A stretch of DNA of 64,000 bases from Atriophallophorus winterbourni (lineage: Eukaryota; Platyhelminthes; Trematoda; Plagiorchiida; Microphallidae). The position numbers were made by a program, and so were the translations under genes. Shown one piece after another: positions 56,801-64,000 of this stretch (position 1 is its first letter; every line of letters starts with the position of its first letter). Under the pieces are notes generated by a model. That model was not told the DNA's origin, ran no database searches, and saw only the letters and a list, made by a program, of their open reading frames with translations. Location: contig JACCGJ010000239.1 of the NCBI GenBank assembly GCA_013407085.1, forward strand, positions 65,580-129,579, written 5' to 3'.

Positions 56801-59800
56801 GTCAGCCGCCAATAAGTGTGCGTCAGTTTTAGGAGCTGTCGAAGAGAAAAAATGTGGCAGAAACAGCCACTGCTAGGCCGAAAGTCAGCTTACTTTTCTG
56901 GGATCCGTGAGTCCCTATGCGATTTTATGTATGAAAGCACAAGCCTGATCCAGGCAAAGTGCCGCACAGTCAGAGACTGCACGTGGGCTAAGATACTGTC
57001 AGGTTGCCCAGGCCTAGACAGATATGAGGGGTTAAATAGAAATGGTAGTGAGACTCCAGCGTGTACTCGCATGCAGCTCACTACCGTTGGCCAATCAATT
57101 TAGCACGATGTTAGCCGCACAGCACAGAAATGCTGCACGATTGCAAATCCGTCCCTATGCGATATTAATCTTTGAAGGCATATGGACGCTAAAAATCTTG
57201 GGAATGAGACCTATTCCGCGGTGATTAGAGCAGGAACCACACAGACGTTTTTGGAATATCGGCATTGATAGCCGACTCTCCACAACTCTGAAGGATGGAA
57301 GCTGACAACCACGCTTCACGAAGGAGAAGTATTTGGCCACCTTCCTTGAACAAAACAGGCGGTATGGCATCTGGGCCAGCAGCCATGTATCGCTTCATAG
57401 ATTCGATACATGCTTTAATTTCTAAATCACTATGCTAACAGACCAAGGATCATACTGCTTCAAATGAGGCCATGAATCCGTTGCAGGCGGCCAGCTGAAT
57501 TGTTCTTCAAAATGTTCGGCCCGGCGTGAGAGGCGGCAACTCTTATTAGTGATAATCTCACCCACTCCTTTGCTTTGAGGACCCGACGACCGAATAAGTG
57601 GAAGAGTTTTCGCACGTTACCCGCATTATTCGCTATTTCCATTTCTTCGACCTTATTTAGCCACCACCTTTCTCTGTCTAGTCTTAAGCTCCGTTTAAGT
57701 TCATTCCTTACGCGTCTACTACTGTAAGCACTCCTTACGTGCTGTCCATGATGATGACGGCAATAAACGACGCGCTTTCAATTTTAATATAAGGTAAACA
57801 ATGTAGCGGAATATATTGGAAAACATACCTTTATAAGATAGCGGGTGATGTCTCGACCAGCGACATTCAAACGGCTCGTGAATCGAGACAAGCAAACCCC
57901 ATCGTAAACAGGACAAATATGCGTAACACCATCACCCGAATCAACCACAACACCGGTCATCAAACCTATGAGTGAAGGAGAGAGGTAAGAGTCAATTAGC
58001 GAACGGGAAAAGAAGAATCTCTATGTTTTTGTTTGAAATAATAAAACCCATTCATAGCATCATAGATTTTGTCAGGTTGCCCAGGACTGGATACATGCAT
58101 GGCAAACGCGAAATACTTCTGTCCTGCGCAGTCAACAACGATAGTAATCTGCATGTGGAAACAGGCTGGAGTCTCACTGCCTAGACATGGGTAACCACAG
58201 AGTATCTTAGATCACATGCAGTCTATAACTGTGCGGCGCTTAGCCTGGATCGGCCTTGTGATTTTATGCGTGGTATTGAGACTCCATTGTGTTTCATATA
58301 CAGCTCATTGCTCATGGCAAATCAATTTCACACATTAATGTGCGCTGTACAAAAGTACGAAAGGATTGCACATCCATGAACATCAAAGATTCTCGATGTC
58401 AAATGATGGGCAGACCATGGCCGAATCATGTATGAGCAGGCCTAAGAGATAAATCCGAAGGTGAACGGGCAACAGGAACAGCGCGTAAAGCAAACCGCGA
58501 GTGCAAGAAGATGAAATTAAATTGACTTTACAAAACATGGTTTGCAGAGCTACCTTGTAATTAAACCTCAGTGATTGTCGTTGCAATAAATCGAGCACCG
58601 AACATCAGATAATTTTACATTAGATACCACTAGGTAGCGAACGCACGAATCAAATGTTTGCAGCAAAACCGAAACGAAGCATGGTTTTAAGACAAGCGTG
58701 AACAACCAATACGATATGAAATCACAGGGAACCCAGCTCAGAAGGCTAGCACTGCTGAATTGATAAAGGTATCATGTTCTGATCTTTGGATGTCTACACA
58801 ATGCACTAGTTTAACCTCCCTGGTTTCTGGGTTAAGTAAAATGCGGCGTCCCGAGAAGAATCAGTGTAGGAAGTATGTGGCCCAGTAAAGTTCGGTTCAT
58901 CATACACAGCCTGTACAGATAGCACTGCTTTTTATATCAATATTACTATCTAAAACTTACTTTTTTACTTTTACTTTTGTGCGGCTGGCTCCACGGGTGG
59001 ATTAGCCGGCTTCATTGATGTCTCGGATCGCACCAGCCCACGCACGTCGATCGGAGGCGAGATCGTTGCAGATCGTGATCCAGTCTCGTTCCCACCTGCG
59101 AACTCCGTAGACGGTACGCAGACCCAGGGTGTCTACATCCTCTTTCACAGTTGACAGCCAGGTTTTCACTTGACCACCTTGCCGCCGACGCCAGGTGCGA
59201 ACGGGTTTGGGGTCGAGGACGAGTTTTGGAAGTGCTGTGTCTGTCTTTCGGAGGACGTGGCCAAACCATTGCAGCCTTCGCCGTTGTATGTGAGCGGAAA
59301 GTGGAGATAGTCCGCTGCAACGCTCTCGTACGGCTGCGTTAGATACTCGGTCAGTATATCGGATGCCCAAGATTACCCTAAGGCACCAATGGTCGAACAC
59401 TTCTAATGTGCGTACATCCTGTGGCCTTAACGGCCATGTCTCGCATCCGTAAAGCAGTACAAGGCGGATCGTGGCTTGATAAACACGCGTCTTAGTTTTT
59501 AGGCTGATCCCGCGCCAAAGGGTGCCCTTCAACTGCAAAAACGCATTACGAGCACGATCGACCCTTAACTTCACTTCATCTTTCGCCTGACCATTGGGTA
59601 ATATACTTGAGCCGAGGTATTTAAAGACTGGAACGTATTCGATCGGACAACCCTGGACGCGAAGTGGCTGGATGCCTGGTGTGTCGGTATAAAAAATGCC
59701 TTCGTCTTAGCCGCGTTTATCTCAAGACCGACTTTCGCGGCAGTGGCACTAATGCGGTCTAAAACGCTTTGCAGCATTTCGGTATTGTCGCCCAGAACGA

Positions 59801-62800
59801 CTATATCGTCAGCGTAGTCAAGGTCGGAAATCCATAGATCCGTTGAAATTTGCACCCCTTGATAGTCTGTGAACGCCTGGTTCATTATCCAGTCTACGAC
59901 ATAGTTAAACATAACCGGCGATAGCGGGCAACCTTGCCTGATTCCTGTGTGCAAGTTAAATTCACGCGATTCTTCACCATAGACACGAACCCGTGCCCTT
60001 GTAAAGCTGTAATAGGCTCTGATTAGGTTGACGAGCTTTAATGGAACCCCATCCGATAGCATGATGTCCCATAAACAACCACGGTCTACGGAGTCGAAGG
60101 CGGCGCGGAAGTCAATAAAGCAAGCTATCGTTTGCTGTTGATACCGTGCACGGTGCTCGAGGATCCTGCGCAAAGTAAATATTTGATCTACGCAACCCAT
60201 CCCAGGGCGAAATCCACCTTGGTTAACTCTGGTGCGCAGATTTCTTTCGGCGGAGAACCGATTAAGCAGGAGCGTTGCAAACACTTTAGCAGCGGTGTCG
60301 ATTAGACTTATTCCGCGGTAATTGGAGCACACAGATTTATCTCCACGTTTCGGCAGTGGTAGAATGATAGACATCCCCCAGTCTGATGGGAAAACTTCCG
60401 TCTCCCAGATCGAACAAAACAGCCGATGTAGCGGAGATAATAATACGTCGGCACAGGCTTTAATAAGTTCAACGGAAATTCCGTCCTCACCTGGCGATTT
60501 ACCATTCTGCATTCGTCGTAAAACACTTGATATCTCGTATTCTGATGGTGCCTCGCAGTTGACCGGGTATTCACAGCTATTTATCGGGGAAGTGAATACT
60601 GCATTGATAGATGACGGGCGGTTCAGTAGCTGACTGAAGTGCTCAACCCACCTATCTATCTTTTGATGAAGGCCAAATATCATCTGTCCTGACGAATCTC
60701 GAAGATTCGTACAAAAACCACAGCTTCCAGATGCTCTGCGAAACAGTCGTCCAAAGTCTCCTATACTTGCTGCGGCTTTCATTTCGGATGCGGTTTCCGC
60801 CCAAAATAGCTGACGATCCTTGCGGGCTGATCGTGTAGCAGCTCTCCTAAGGAAGCGATAATCAGATGCACCATGCATTCGGGCGTCTCTTGCCCGGGCA
60901 GAGAGCTCGATGGTGTTCTGAGAAGTCCAATCTTGTCGGCGACGAGAAGCGGTGCCTAAGATTTTTAGTGCTGCAGTCTGAGTAGCGGTCTTCAGTCTGG
61001 ACCACTGTTGTTCGACCTGTGCATCGCTCCCATCCAACCGCTCAGCGATATCGTCAATGAGCTTCTTACGTTGGGCCGGGTTTCCTAAGGCTTCCAAGTT
61101 TAAGCGCTTCCTAGGAGTTTTCCTTTGGCGGTTTAGCAGGCGAAGTCGGAGCTTTGCGCGAACAAGTGTGTGATCGGTGCCTGCTGCGTTCCCTGTTTCG
61201 GCTCCACGATAGGACCTACAGTCGAGCACCGAAGACATCCAACGTGCGCGAATTAGAACATAATCGATCTGGTTCGCCGTTCTACCATCGTTCGAGTACC
61301 ATGTGACCAAGTGTTTTTTAGGGTGCTGGAATTTAGTGTTACAGACGCATAGGTGATTGTAGGCCGCAAACTCGATCAGTCGATCGCCATTCGCGCAGCG
61401 CTACCCTAGGCCAAATTTTCCCAGGATTCGGTTTGTTGCGGAATCTGCTGATCCTGTACGAGCGTTCCAGTCACCAGCCACAACCAATACGTCGTTTCCA
61501 GCAACTCTATCGACTACGGAATTGAAGTTGGTTATAAAAATCGTCTTTTGTAGTTTGGTCGGCTGATAGGGTTGGGGCATACACCGAAACGACTGTTATA
61601 TTCAAAGGGTGACCCCTCAGCCGGACCACCGCAATTCTCGGGGATACAGGCATCCATGACATGAGTGCTTGTTTAGCATGGTCGCTGAGCGCTATCGCTA
61701 CTCCATGCTGACCAGATCCATCCTCGGGCCCACTATAAAAAAGCCAATAATTACGATCGACTCCGGGGACCTTGATCGATTTGGATCCGTGTCCGGGAAG
61801 GCGGACCTCGGAAAGACAAGCAACATCTACTTGGTAGTCCAATAAAGAGCGCATCGTGATTGCTTGACTACCAACGTCAAGCAGTGTCCGTACGTTCCAG
61901 CATCCCAGATAAAAGTCCTTACGGATATTTATGGCCCCAGCTAGCTTACTTTTCACCCTAGCCGCTGGGAGAGCCAAGGGCGCGTCGCGTCTCGGGAACG
62001 CCGTAACAGAGAGCTGAGATATACATTGAGACATCATCATGAAGTTTCTAAAACCTTATAGCAGATAGCATTTTGGGTATGCGATGTTGTTATTCTGTGG
62101 TCGAATACTTCAGATGAGCCGTTTGCGTAAGGTCTGCATTCAAAGCCCATACAACAGCATGGGCTGAACGGTTGCTTTGTATACTCTCTCCTTGAAAAGT
62201 AAGGACACTTTTCTGGGGCTAGAGAGGAGCTACGTTCTGGACGGCAACGGTCGGTTTGTAAATCTAACACCTGTCATCAAACGATATCAAATTATTGATA
62301 AAAACGAGAGACATGAATTTGTCTGTAGTTTCAAGTAAAATTGTTAATACAATGAAAACTATATAATGATTAAGGGAAATCGAATTGAATAATGGAAGAT
62401 ATGACAACGAAAAATTACCAAAATTGCTATCATAATGAAAAGTATACAAGTAAACAGATTACAAACCTTGCGCATATAAAGTGACCGACGCTTGTATCGC
62501 GATATACACGGCATTGAATCCGTATTTTTCAAACATCAACTCAACCATTTTCTCGCGATTTTTCAACGGATTCATTGGAGCTTCTGTGAGTAAAATTTTC
62601 GCATGTCGCGTATCAATATTCATCTTTTTCGGGCCAAAAATGTAGTCATACAACAGGCTCATGTCATCCCAGTTACGCACGATTCCGTTTTCCATTGGAT
62701 ACGTGATTTCGAGCAACTGCCGCAATTCGCTAGCTTCATCTCCGATCATGATGTCTTGAACCTCGACATTGCCGACTTTCGAGGACGCCCTCAGCATTGG

Positions 62801-62955
62801 ACGACCAATCATAGACGGGAAGGTGAATTCGGGAAAGTTTGAGCCAGCGTGGCCACATTTGACAAACTAAATCACGATGAGCAAAACAACTAGCATACCC
62901 CAGTGCCGTTGTCGCACACAATAATATGATCACCCTCCTTATCGGTTGACATCAT
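47725..62955 (-). CDS. ACTR2: Actin-related protein 2 (ARP2), whole gene (6 coding exons)
   Basis: ATP-binding actin-fold subunit of the Arp2/3 complex, which nucleates branched actin filaments in the cytoplasm. Joining 62955-62899, 62866-62467, 57965-57829, 53826-53677, 52494-52216 and 47892-47725 gives 1191 nt: 396 codons plus stop, against 394 residues in human ARP2. All junctions are GT-AG with consistent phase, and an in-frame stop lies 12 nt before the ATG. Nucleotide-binding loops are visible: DNGTG (15-19), DSGDG (161-165), SGGST (307-311). The C-terminus is more diverged than the rest ([12 protein letters not shown] where F-L-G-G is usual). Intron 2 houses a near full-length RTE. Confidence 0.96.
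47893..48214. other. ARP2 intron 5, 3' part, nothing recognised
   Basis: No repeat or gene identified. Confidence 0.35.
48215..48610 (+). repeat. REP-C copy, inverted relative to 22795
   Basis: TTATAAAATGCTCCCGTATGC, CGATCGCAGGAAAGTCTTCC and CTTGCAGGTTACACTTGGGTT are reverse-complement matches to the other REP-C copies. Confidence 0.65.
48611..48937. other. Unassigned intronic stretch
   Basis: Nothing recognised. Confidence 0.35.
48953..49184 (-). repeat. SINE-A, full length, 15-bp target duplication
   Basis: TACGGAGTTTCCAGT at 48938-48952 and 49185-49199, identical. The element is 232 bp and close to consensus, so it is young. The 5' end carries CATACCATACCATA. Confidence 0.95.
49401..49770 (-). 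repeat. REP-C 3' end with RTE tail, split by SINE-A
   Basis: CACTTTACTTTTGTGCGACT and ATCTCCTCCTGGAGGAT lie before the SINE. GATGAGTTGGCTTCAATGAAG, CTTGGGGATTCGGGTAC and GCGTCCCCAGCACC lie after it. Confidence 0.75.
49436..49672 (+). repeat. SINE-A, full length, 15-bp target duplication
   Basis: CTCCTCCTGGAGGAT at 49421-49435 and 49673-49687, identical. It is inserted in a REP-C copy. The GGTAGTGAG/CTCACTACC hairpin is intact. Confidence 0.95.
49771..50159. other. Unassigned intronic stretch
   Basis: Nothing recognised apart from low-complexity A runs near 49990. Confidence 0.35.
50160..50690 (+). repeat. Hammerhead-repeat type 2 dimer, interrupted
   Basis: Two tandem units about 232 bp apart. 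Ribozyme 1 lacks three core bases (CTAC directly followed by ATGAGTGC, 50207-50218). Ribozyme 2 begins at 50440 and is split by a LINE C insertion (50451-50512) before ending in GAAACCCCGGTC. Unit body: TGATGGAAATGCATGCAAATG and CATGTGATTGAACAGTTTGG. Confidence 0.8.
50451..50512 (-). mobile_element. LINE family C 3' terminal stub with 13-bp target duplication
   Basis: 62 bp beginning GTTGTTGGCCTCCGTCGGTC (the reverse of the family 3' terminus), between duplications ACCTGATGAGTAT at 50438-50450 and 50513-50525. The duplicated target is the ribozyme core itself. Confidence 0.9.
50705..51130 (+). mobile_element. LINE family B2 3' UTR and linked repeat
   Basis: TTGTTATGATGCATGGCAGTG, AGCCGCAAGGAAGCTGTCATG and CACACCCTTCCCCATCC belong to the 3' UTR. 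50987-51130 then matches 13759-13905. Confidence 0.65.
51131..51334. other. Family B2 tail-like sequence, unassigned
   Basis: TGTATAACAGTTAAGCATTCG resembles a B2 3' end; the rest is unassigned. Confidence 0.35.
51335..51440 (-). repeat. Hammerhead-repeat type 2 copy, reverse
   Basis: The minus strand reads CTAC, CTGATGA, GTGC, AAGAA, GCAC and GAAACCGG: core and stem II are intact. About 10 bp around the cleavage site and the stem I partner are deleted. Preceded by GGATCCTGATCTTACTGTCCC. Confidence 0.75.
51455..51865 (-). mobile_element. LINE family C C-terminal copy, reverse
   Basis: The 109-codon minus frame (51847-51518) has [39 protein letters not shown] and the intact finger CQRCGRDC, then GLFSHSKSC. 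The 3' terminus lies at about 51462-51500. Confidence 0.85.
51870..52100 (+). mobile_element. LINE family B C-terminal and 3' UTR fragment
   Basis: [18 protein letters not shown] codons (compare the TRLPGW.P..D block), then AAAGCTTGTAATGCATGACAG and CGCTCTACTCCTTCACTCAGC. Confidence 0.55.
52216..52494 (-). CDS. ACTR2: ARP2 exon 5 (residues 249-341)
   Basis: Acceptor TTATTTCTAG and donor TCG|GTAAGT. It encodes [47 protein letters not shown] and [10 protein letters not shown]. Phase 0 at both ends. Confidence 0.96.
52562..53090 (-). repeat. REP-C, full-length copy (about 530 bp) with RTE-A-type tail
   Basis: It starts at the left with a TTTTTTTACTTTTGTGCGACT tail and ends with CCAGGCTATGACAACCTTTGG. 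The tail is shared with RTE family A, while the body is not. Lies in ARP2 intron 4. No coding frame is supported. Confidence 0.75.
53091..53676. other. Rest of ARP2 intron 4, nothing recognised
   Basis: No gene or repeat. The 107-codon minus frame here has no family features. Confidence 0.4.
53677..53826 (-). CDS. ACTR2: ARP2 exon 4 (residues 199-248)
   Basis: Acceptor CTCTATAG and donor AAG|GTAGGT. It encodes [41 protein letters not shown] and TTVLVEKYK, a close ARP2 match. The open frame past the donor ([10 protein letters not shown]) is intron. Confidence 0.96.
53827..54509. other. ARP2 intron 3, first part, with G runs
   Basis: Poly-G tracts at 53839-53847, about 54010-54016 and about 54299-54309. 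Otherwise nothing recognised. Confidence 0.4.
54510..54650 (+). repeat. SINE-A copy, strongly diverged
   Basis: GAGCTAAGAAACGGTCAGGTT, TCCAGGCCAATGCAGAT and ACAAATTTAGCGCGGTTA keep the SINE order. Confidence 0.6.
54800..55730 (-). mobile_element. LINE family B2 RT C-terminus and 3' UTR, split by SINE-A
   Basis: Minus strand: [36 protein letters not shown] and [13 protein letters not shown] (55724-55480), then the C-terminal end (55330-55110) and 3' UTR to the CATCATCATCATCAT tail (about 54805-54820). A SINE-A fragment lies at 55335-55461. Confidence 0.8.
55335..55461 (-). repeat. SINE-A 5' half
   Basis: ATTTCTATTTCCCCCCTCATT to TTGTGCTTTCCTACCATACCA: the 5' half only, in the RT C-terminus of a B2 LINE. 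Confidence 0.8.
55750..56256 (+). mobile_element. LINE family B1 C-terminus, 3' UTR and GAT tail
   Basis: Plus frame [57 protein letters not shown] and a stop, then a UTR with CGCATGCAGTGAAACTACAA and the GATGATGATGATG tail (56244-56256). Confidence 0.85.
56257..57730 (-). mobile_element. RTE-like LINE RT region, split by SINE-A
   Basis: Minus strand: [16 protein letters not shown] (57640-57590), [22 protein letters not shown] block (about 57400-57340), GIGLIPKIF (about 57215-57190), [SINE], [21 protein letters not shown] (about 56790-56720), GCPISQ (about 56600), the catalytic YAND for YADD (about 56480) and [10 protein letters not shown] (about 56290). Catalytic D to N and several frame breaks. 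Confidence 0.75.
56924..57150 (+). repeat. SINE-A, full length, 13-bp target duplication
   Basis: GTCCCTATGCGAT at 56911-56923 and 57151-57163, identical. 227-bp element inserted in a LINE RT. Hairpin GGTAGTGAG (57044-57052) / CTCACTACC (57077-57085) intact. Confidence 0.95.
57829..57965 (-). CDS. ACTR2: ARP2 exon 3 (residues 153-198)
   Basis: Acceptor CACTCATAG and donor AAG|GTATGT. It finishes the split Gly codon and encodes [20 protein letters not shown], then [16 protein letters not shown]. It contains the second phosphate loop [14 protein letters not shown] replaces the more usual LPHLTRRLD, a modest divergence. Confidence 0.95.
58068..58375. repeat. SINE-A fragments in mixed orientation
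   Basis: A short forward piece (GTCAGGTTGCCCAGGACTGGA), a reverse 5' half (58145-58268) and a forward 3' half (58270-58375) meet at TTATGCGTGG: another internally inverted SINE arrangement, older than the one at 30.6 kb. Confidence 0.6.
58376..58780. other. Unassigned intronic stretch
   Basis: Nothing recognised. Confidence 0.35.
58790..58948 (-). mobile_element. LINE family B fragment, left flank of the RTE insertion
   Basis: Minus-strand codons ([20 protein letters not shown] region) continue the family B C-terminus whose upstream part lies at 62055-62275. The 3.1-kb RTE between them splits it. Confidence 0.5.
59002..59574 (-). pseudogene. RTE-A C-terminal domain
   Basis: [57 protein letters not shown] and [21 protein letters not shown], the standard RTE C-terminus, in frame to a stop after RDINEAG. 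It is joined to the RT through a -1 frame change at the T6 run. Confidence 0.85.
59571..61310 (-). pseudogene. RTE-A reverse transcriptase
   Basis: Long open frame: [70 protein letters not shown] (motif A), [14 protein letters not shown] (motif B), [13 protein letters not shown] (catalytic YADD at 59816-59805) and [17 protein letters not shown]. Catalytic residues are present. The last about 40 codons are out of frame, past the T6 run. Confidence 0.9.
61313..62040 (-). pseudogene. RTE-A APE-type endonuclease
   Basis: 62040-61507 reads [55 protein letters not shown] and [15 protein letters not shown]. After a frameshift near 61520 the sequence continues in another frame with [13 protein letters not shown], a stop at 61403-61401, then [19 protein letters not shown]. 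The domain is complete in outline but broken. Confidence 0.85.
62055..62275 (-). mobile_element. LINE family B fragment, right flank of the RTE insertion
   Basis: The minus strand has [16 protein letters not shown] and, in another frame, SSEVFDHR, the family B C-terminal block that was split by the RTE. Confidence 0.6.
62467..62866 (-). CDS. ACTR2: ARP2 exon 2 (residues 20-152)
   Basis: Acceptor GATTTAG and donor CAAG|GTTTGT. It encodes [60 protein letters not shown] and [12 protein letters not shown], near-colinear with ARP2. Ends in phase 1. Confidence 0.96.
62867..62898 (-). other. ARP2 intron 1, 32-nt micro-intron
   Basis: GTATGC to TTTAG, 32 nt, between the phosphate loop DNGTG and FVKCG. 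Without it the frame hits a stop (the intron carries TAG) and the conserved ARP2 N-terminus is broken, so it must be spliced. Confidence 0.85.
62899..62955 (-). CDS. ACTR2: ARP2 exon 1 (residues 1-19)
   Basis: The start is the first of two adjacent ATGs (62955 and 62952). It encodes an N-terminus ending in [10 protein letters not shown] with the first phosphate loop. An in-frame TAG lies four codons upstream. An acceptor-like TTTTCTCTTCAG ends at 62978, so a 22-nt leader could start at 62977. Confidence 0.9.
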
Positions 62956-63174
62956 TAACGGAGACTATCAGAAAGATCTGAAGAGAAAACGTTCAAAATG
63001 ACGAAAGTCTTTTTAGGTTACATTTTAATCATATGATCAGCACATGAAAGCAGATCGAGAATATCAGACACGGATACGTTTAGCTCATCATACAATGCAC
63101 CAGCAACCACAACATTACACTATGAATGGGTATGATAATGCACCTTGTTTCGAGAAGCAAGTGTAGACCTGTAC
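62956..63174. other. Upstream region of ARP2
   Basis: It carries the acceptor-like site at 62990-62978 (minus) that may be a 5'-UTR or spliced-leader acceptor. No clear promoter motif is visible. Confidence 0.4.
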
Positions 63175-63535
63175 ACAGGCCAACGTTGTTTCGGACGGTT
63201 GAGGTAATCATCAGCATCATCACAAAACATACTTCTGGAGACAGACAAAGTGCAAAGCAATATAAAACAGGAAAAGAAGATAAGCATGCGCACGAAAAAA
63301 ATAAAGCGGGGTAAGCGGAAAATGCAAACCAAATGTGCAAAAGCAGCTTGTTTTTGTAGTTTCACTGTATACGATTTTTTTAAAATTTTGACACTGACTT
63401 AGGTTTACTGCTATATCTCGTAAGGTTTCCAGTTAACTATTAAGTGGATCTTTTGGACCCCACCAAGGCAAACGAATACGCCGCACTGATCGTAGCGATA
63501 CGGTGAGTTTCTTCATCTCAACGTGTCACATGATG
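63175..63535 (-). mobile_element. LINE family B1 3' end
   Basis: The ATCATCAGCATCATCAC tail (about 63207-63223), CAGACAAAGTGC, AAGCAGCTTGTTTTTGTAG and the C-terminal RT remnant (CCTTACGAGATAT and CAAACGAATACGCC reversed) correspond to 15715-16110 inverted. Confidence 0.75.
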
Positions 63536-63699
63536 GACTGCCAAACGATCGTTTCTCTCAGTTCTATCAGGCTCTGTGAATAAGGCGCAGTATTATAAAC
63601 GGTGATGAGGAATTTCTAAAACTTCCTAACCAACGCAAACCAACAAGCATTAACATTTTCGTCAATCCGTGTCCTTATTGTTGTATCACCCACTTGCAA

Positions 63700-63790
63700 A
63701 CATCTATATTTCTATTTCCTTTCTCATATATGTGTAGGCCTGAGCAACCTGACAGTAGCTTAGCCCAAGTTCAGTCTCTGACTCTGATAC
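63700..63790 (-). repeat. SINE-A 5' fragment
   Basis: ATTTCTATTTCCTTTCTCATA, GTGTAGGCCTGAGCAACCTGA and AGCCCAAGTTCAGTCTCTGAC; the head beyond GACTGTGCGG is missing. Confidence 0.7.
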
Positions 63791-63869
63791 AACTGAAGGA
63801 GTCAACAAAGGTGTCGGCCAGTTCAAAATCGAGATCGCACACAGTTAGATACGGAAGAGAGCAGCCCCA

Positions 63870-64000
63870 ATCCACTTGTTAGCCGCAAAGCGCAAGCCAC
63901 ACCTTGAAGCTTCAAGTGCCAGGTGGTCCAAGGCTTGTTGCATTACATGAGGGTCATCTCCGAGAAGTGCGATGTCATCCGCATACTGTAGATCGGTAGC
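63870..64000 (-). mobile_element. LINE reverse transcriptase fragment, runs off the window
   Basis: The minus strand is open to the window edge: DLQYADDIALLGDDPHVMQQA, then LEASRCGLRFAANK. YADD is intact. It is not family A; the clade was not determined from so short a piece. Confidence 0.8.

Larger units (their letters stand above)
58957..62046 (-). mobile_element. Near full-length RTE-clade LINE (family A)
   Basis: About 3.1 kb with APE endonuclease, RT and the RTE-type C-terminal domain in order, and an ACTTTT simple-repeat 3' tail at about 58960-58980. TCTAAAAC at 58949-58956 and 62047-62054 is a candidate 8-bp target duplication. It carries frameshifts near 61520 and at a T6 run (59691-59696) and a stop at 61403-61401, so it is probably not autonomous now. 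It lies in ARP2 intron 2, same orientation as the gene. The truncated copy at 5868-6729 is nearly identical. Confidence 0.9.

Noticed and set aside
56941..56956. CTGATCC near the SINE-A 5' end as a possible hammerhead box
   Set aside because: It departs from CUGANGA, and no GAAA or pairing stems follow at the right distance.

Overview
The window is nuclear DNA of a multicellular animal, most likely a parasitic flatworm (digenean trematode). Evidence: two conserved eukaryotic genes split by GT-AG introns; a 32-nt micro-intron near the 5' end of one of them, a habit well known in flatworms; acceptor-like AG sites directly upstream of start codons, as expected for spliced-leader trans-splicing; and RTE, CR1-like, Penelope-like and Ty3/gypsy retroelements of the kind that fill trematode genomes. 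The species cannot be read from the sequence.

Genes. (1) A complete DDX11/CHL1-type iron-sulfur DNA helicase lies on the + strand in seven coding exons over 31 kb (2555-33637). All splice phases agree and the joined reading frame is 925 codons plus stop. (2) A complete actin-related protein 2 (ARP2) gene lies on the - strand in six coding exons (62955 down to 47725), 396 codons plus stop. The two genes converge on an intergenic zone, 33638-47724, made almost entirely of repeats. A tRNA-Thr(AGU)-like sequence lies upstream of DDX11, on the - strand.

Layout. 1-2.5 kb: SINE copies and the tRNA. 2.5-33.6 kb: DDX11, with introns holding LINE, SINE, Penelope-like and ribozyme-bearing repeats. 34-47 kb: RTE and CR1-like fragments, a decayed Ty3/gypsy element, a five-motif tandem hammerhead array (43.7-44.8 kb), another CR1 fragment and a second, decayed hammerhead array (46.2-47.4 kb). 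47.7-63 kb: ARP2, with a near full-length RTE element in intron 2. 63-64 kb: LINE ends and part of a reverse transcriptase that runs off the window.

The most notable system is a family of about 240-bp repeats carrying type I hammerhead self-cleaving ribozyme motifs. They occur as tandem arrays, dimers and single copies, some flanked by 10-bp target-site duplications, and show paired base changes in several predicted stems. This fits the animal retrozyme / Penelope-associated hammerhead class; two decayed Penelope GIY-YIG endonuclease fragments are also present. A second abundant family is a SINE of about 230 bp (about 20 copies, 8-15-bp target duplications, a 9-bp internal hairpin). Nested insertions with duplications allow part of the insertion order to be reconstructed.
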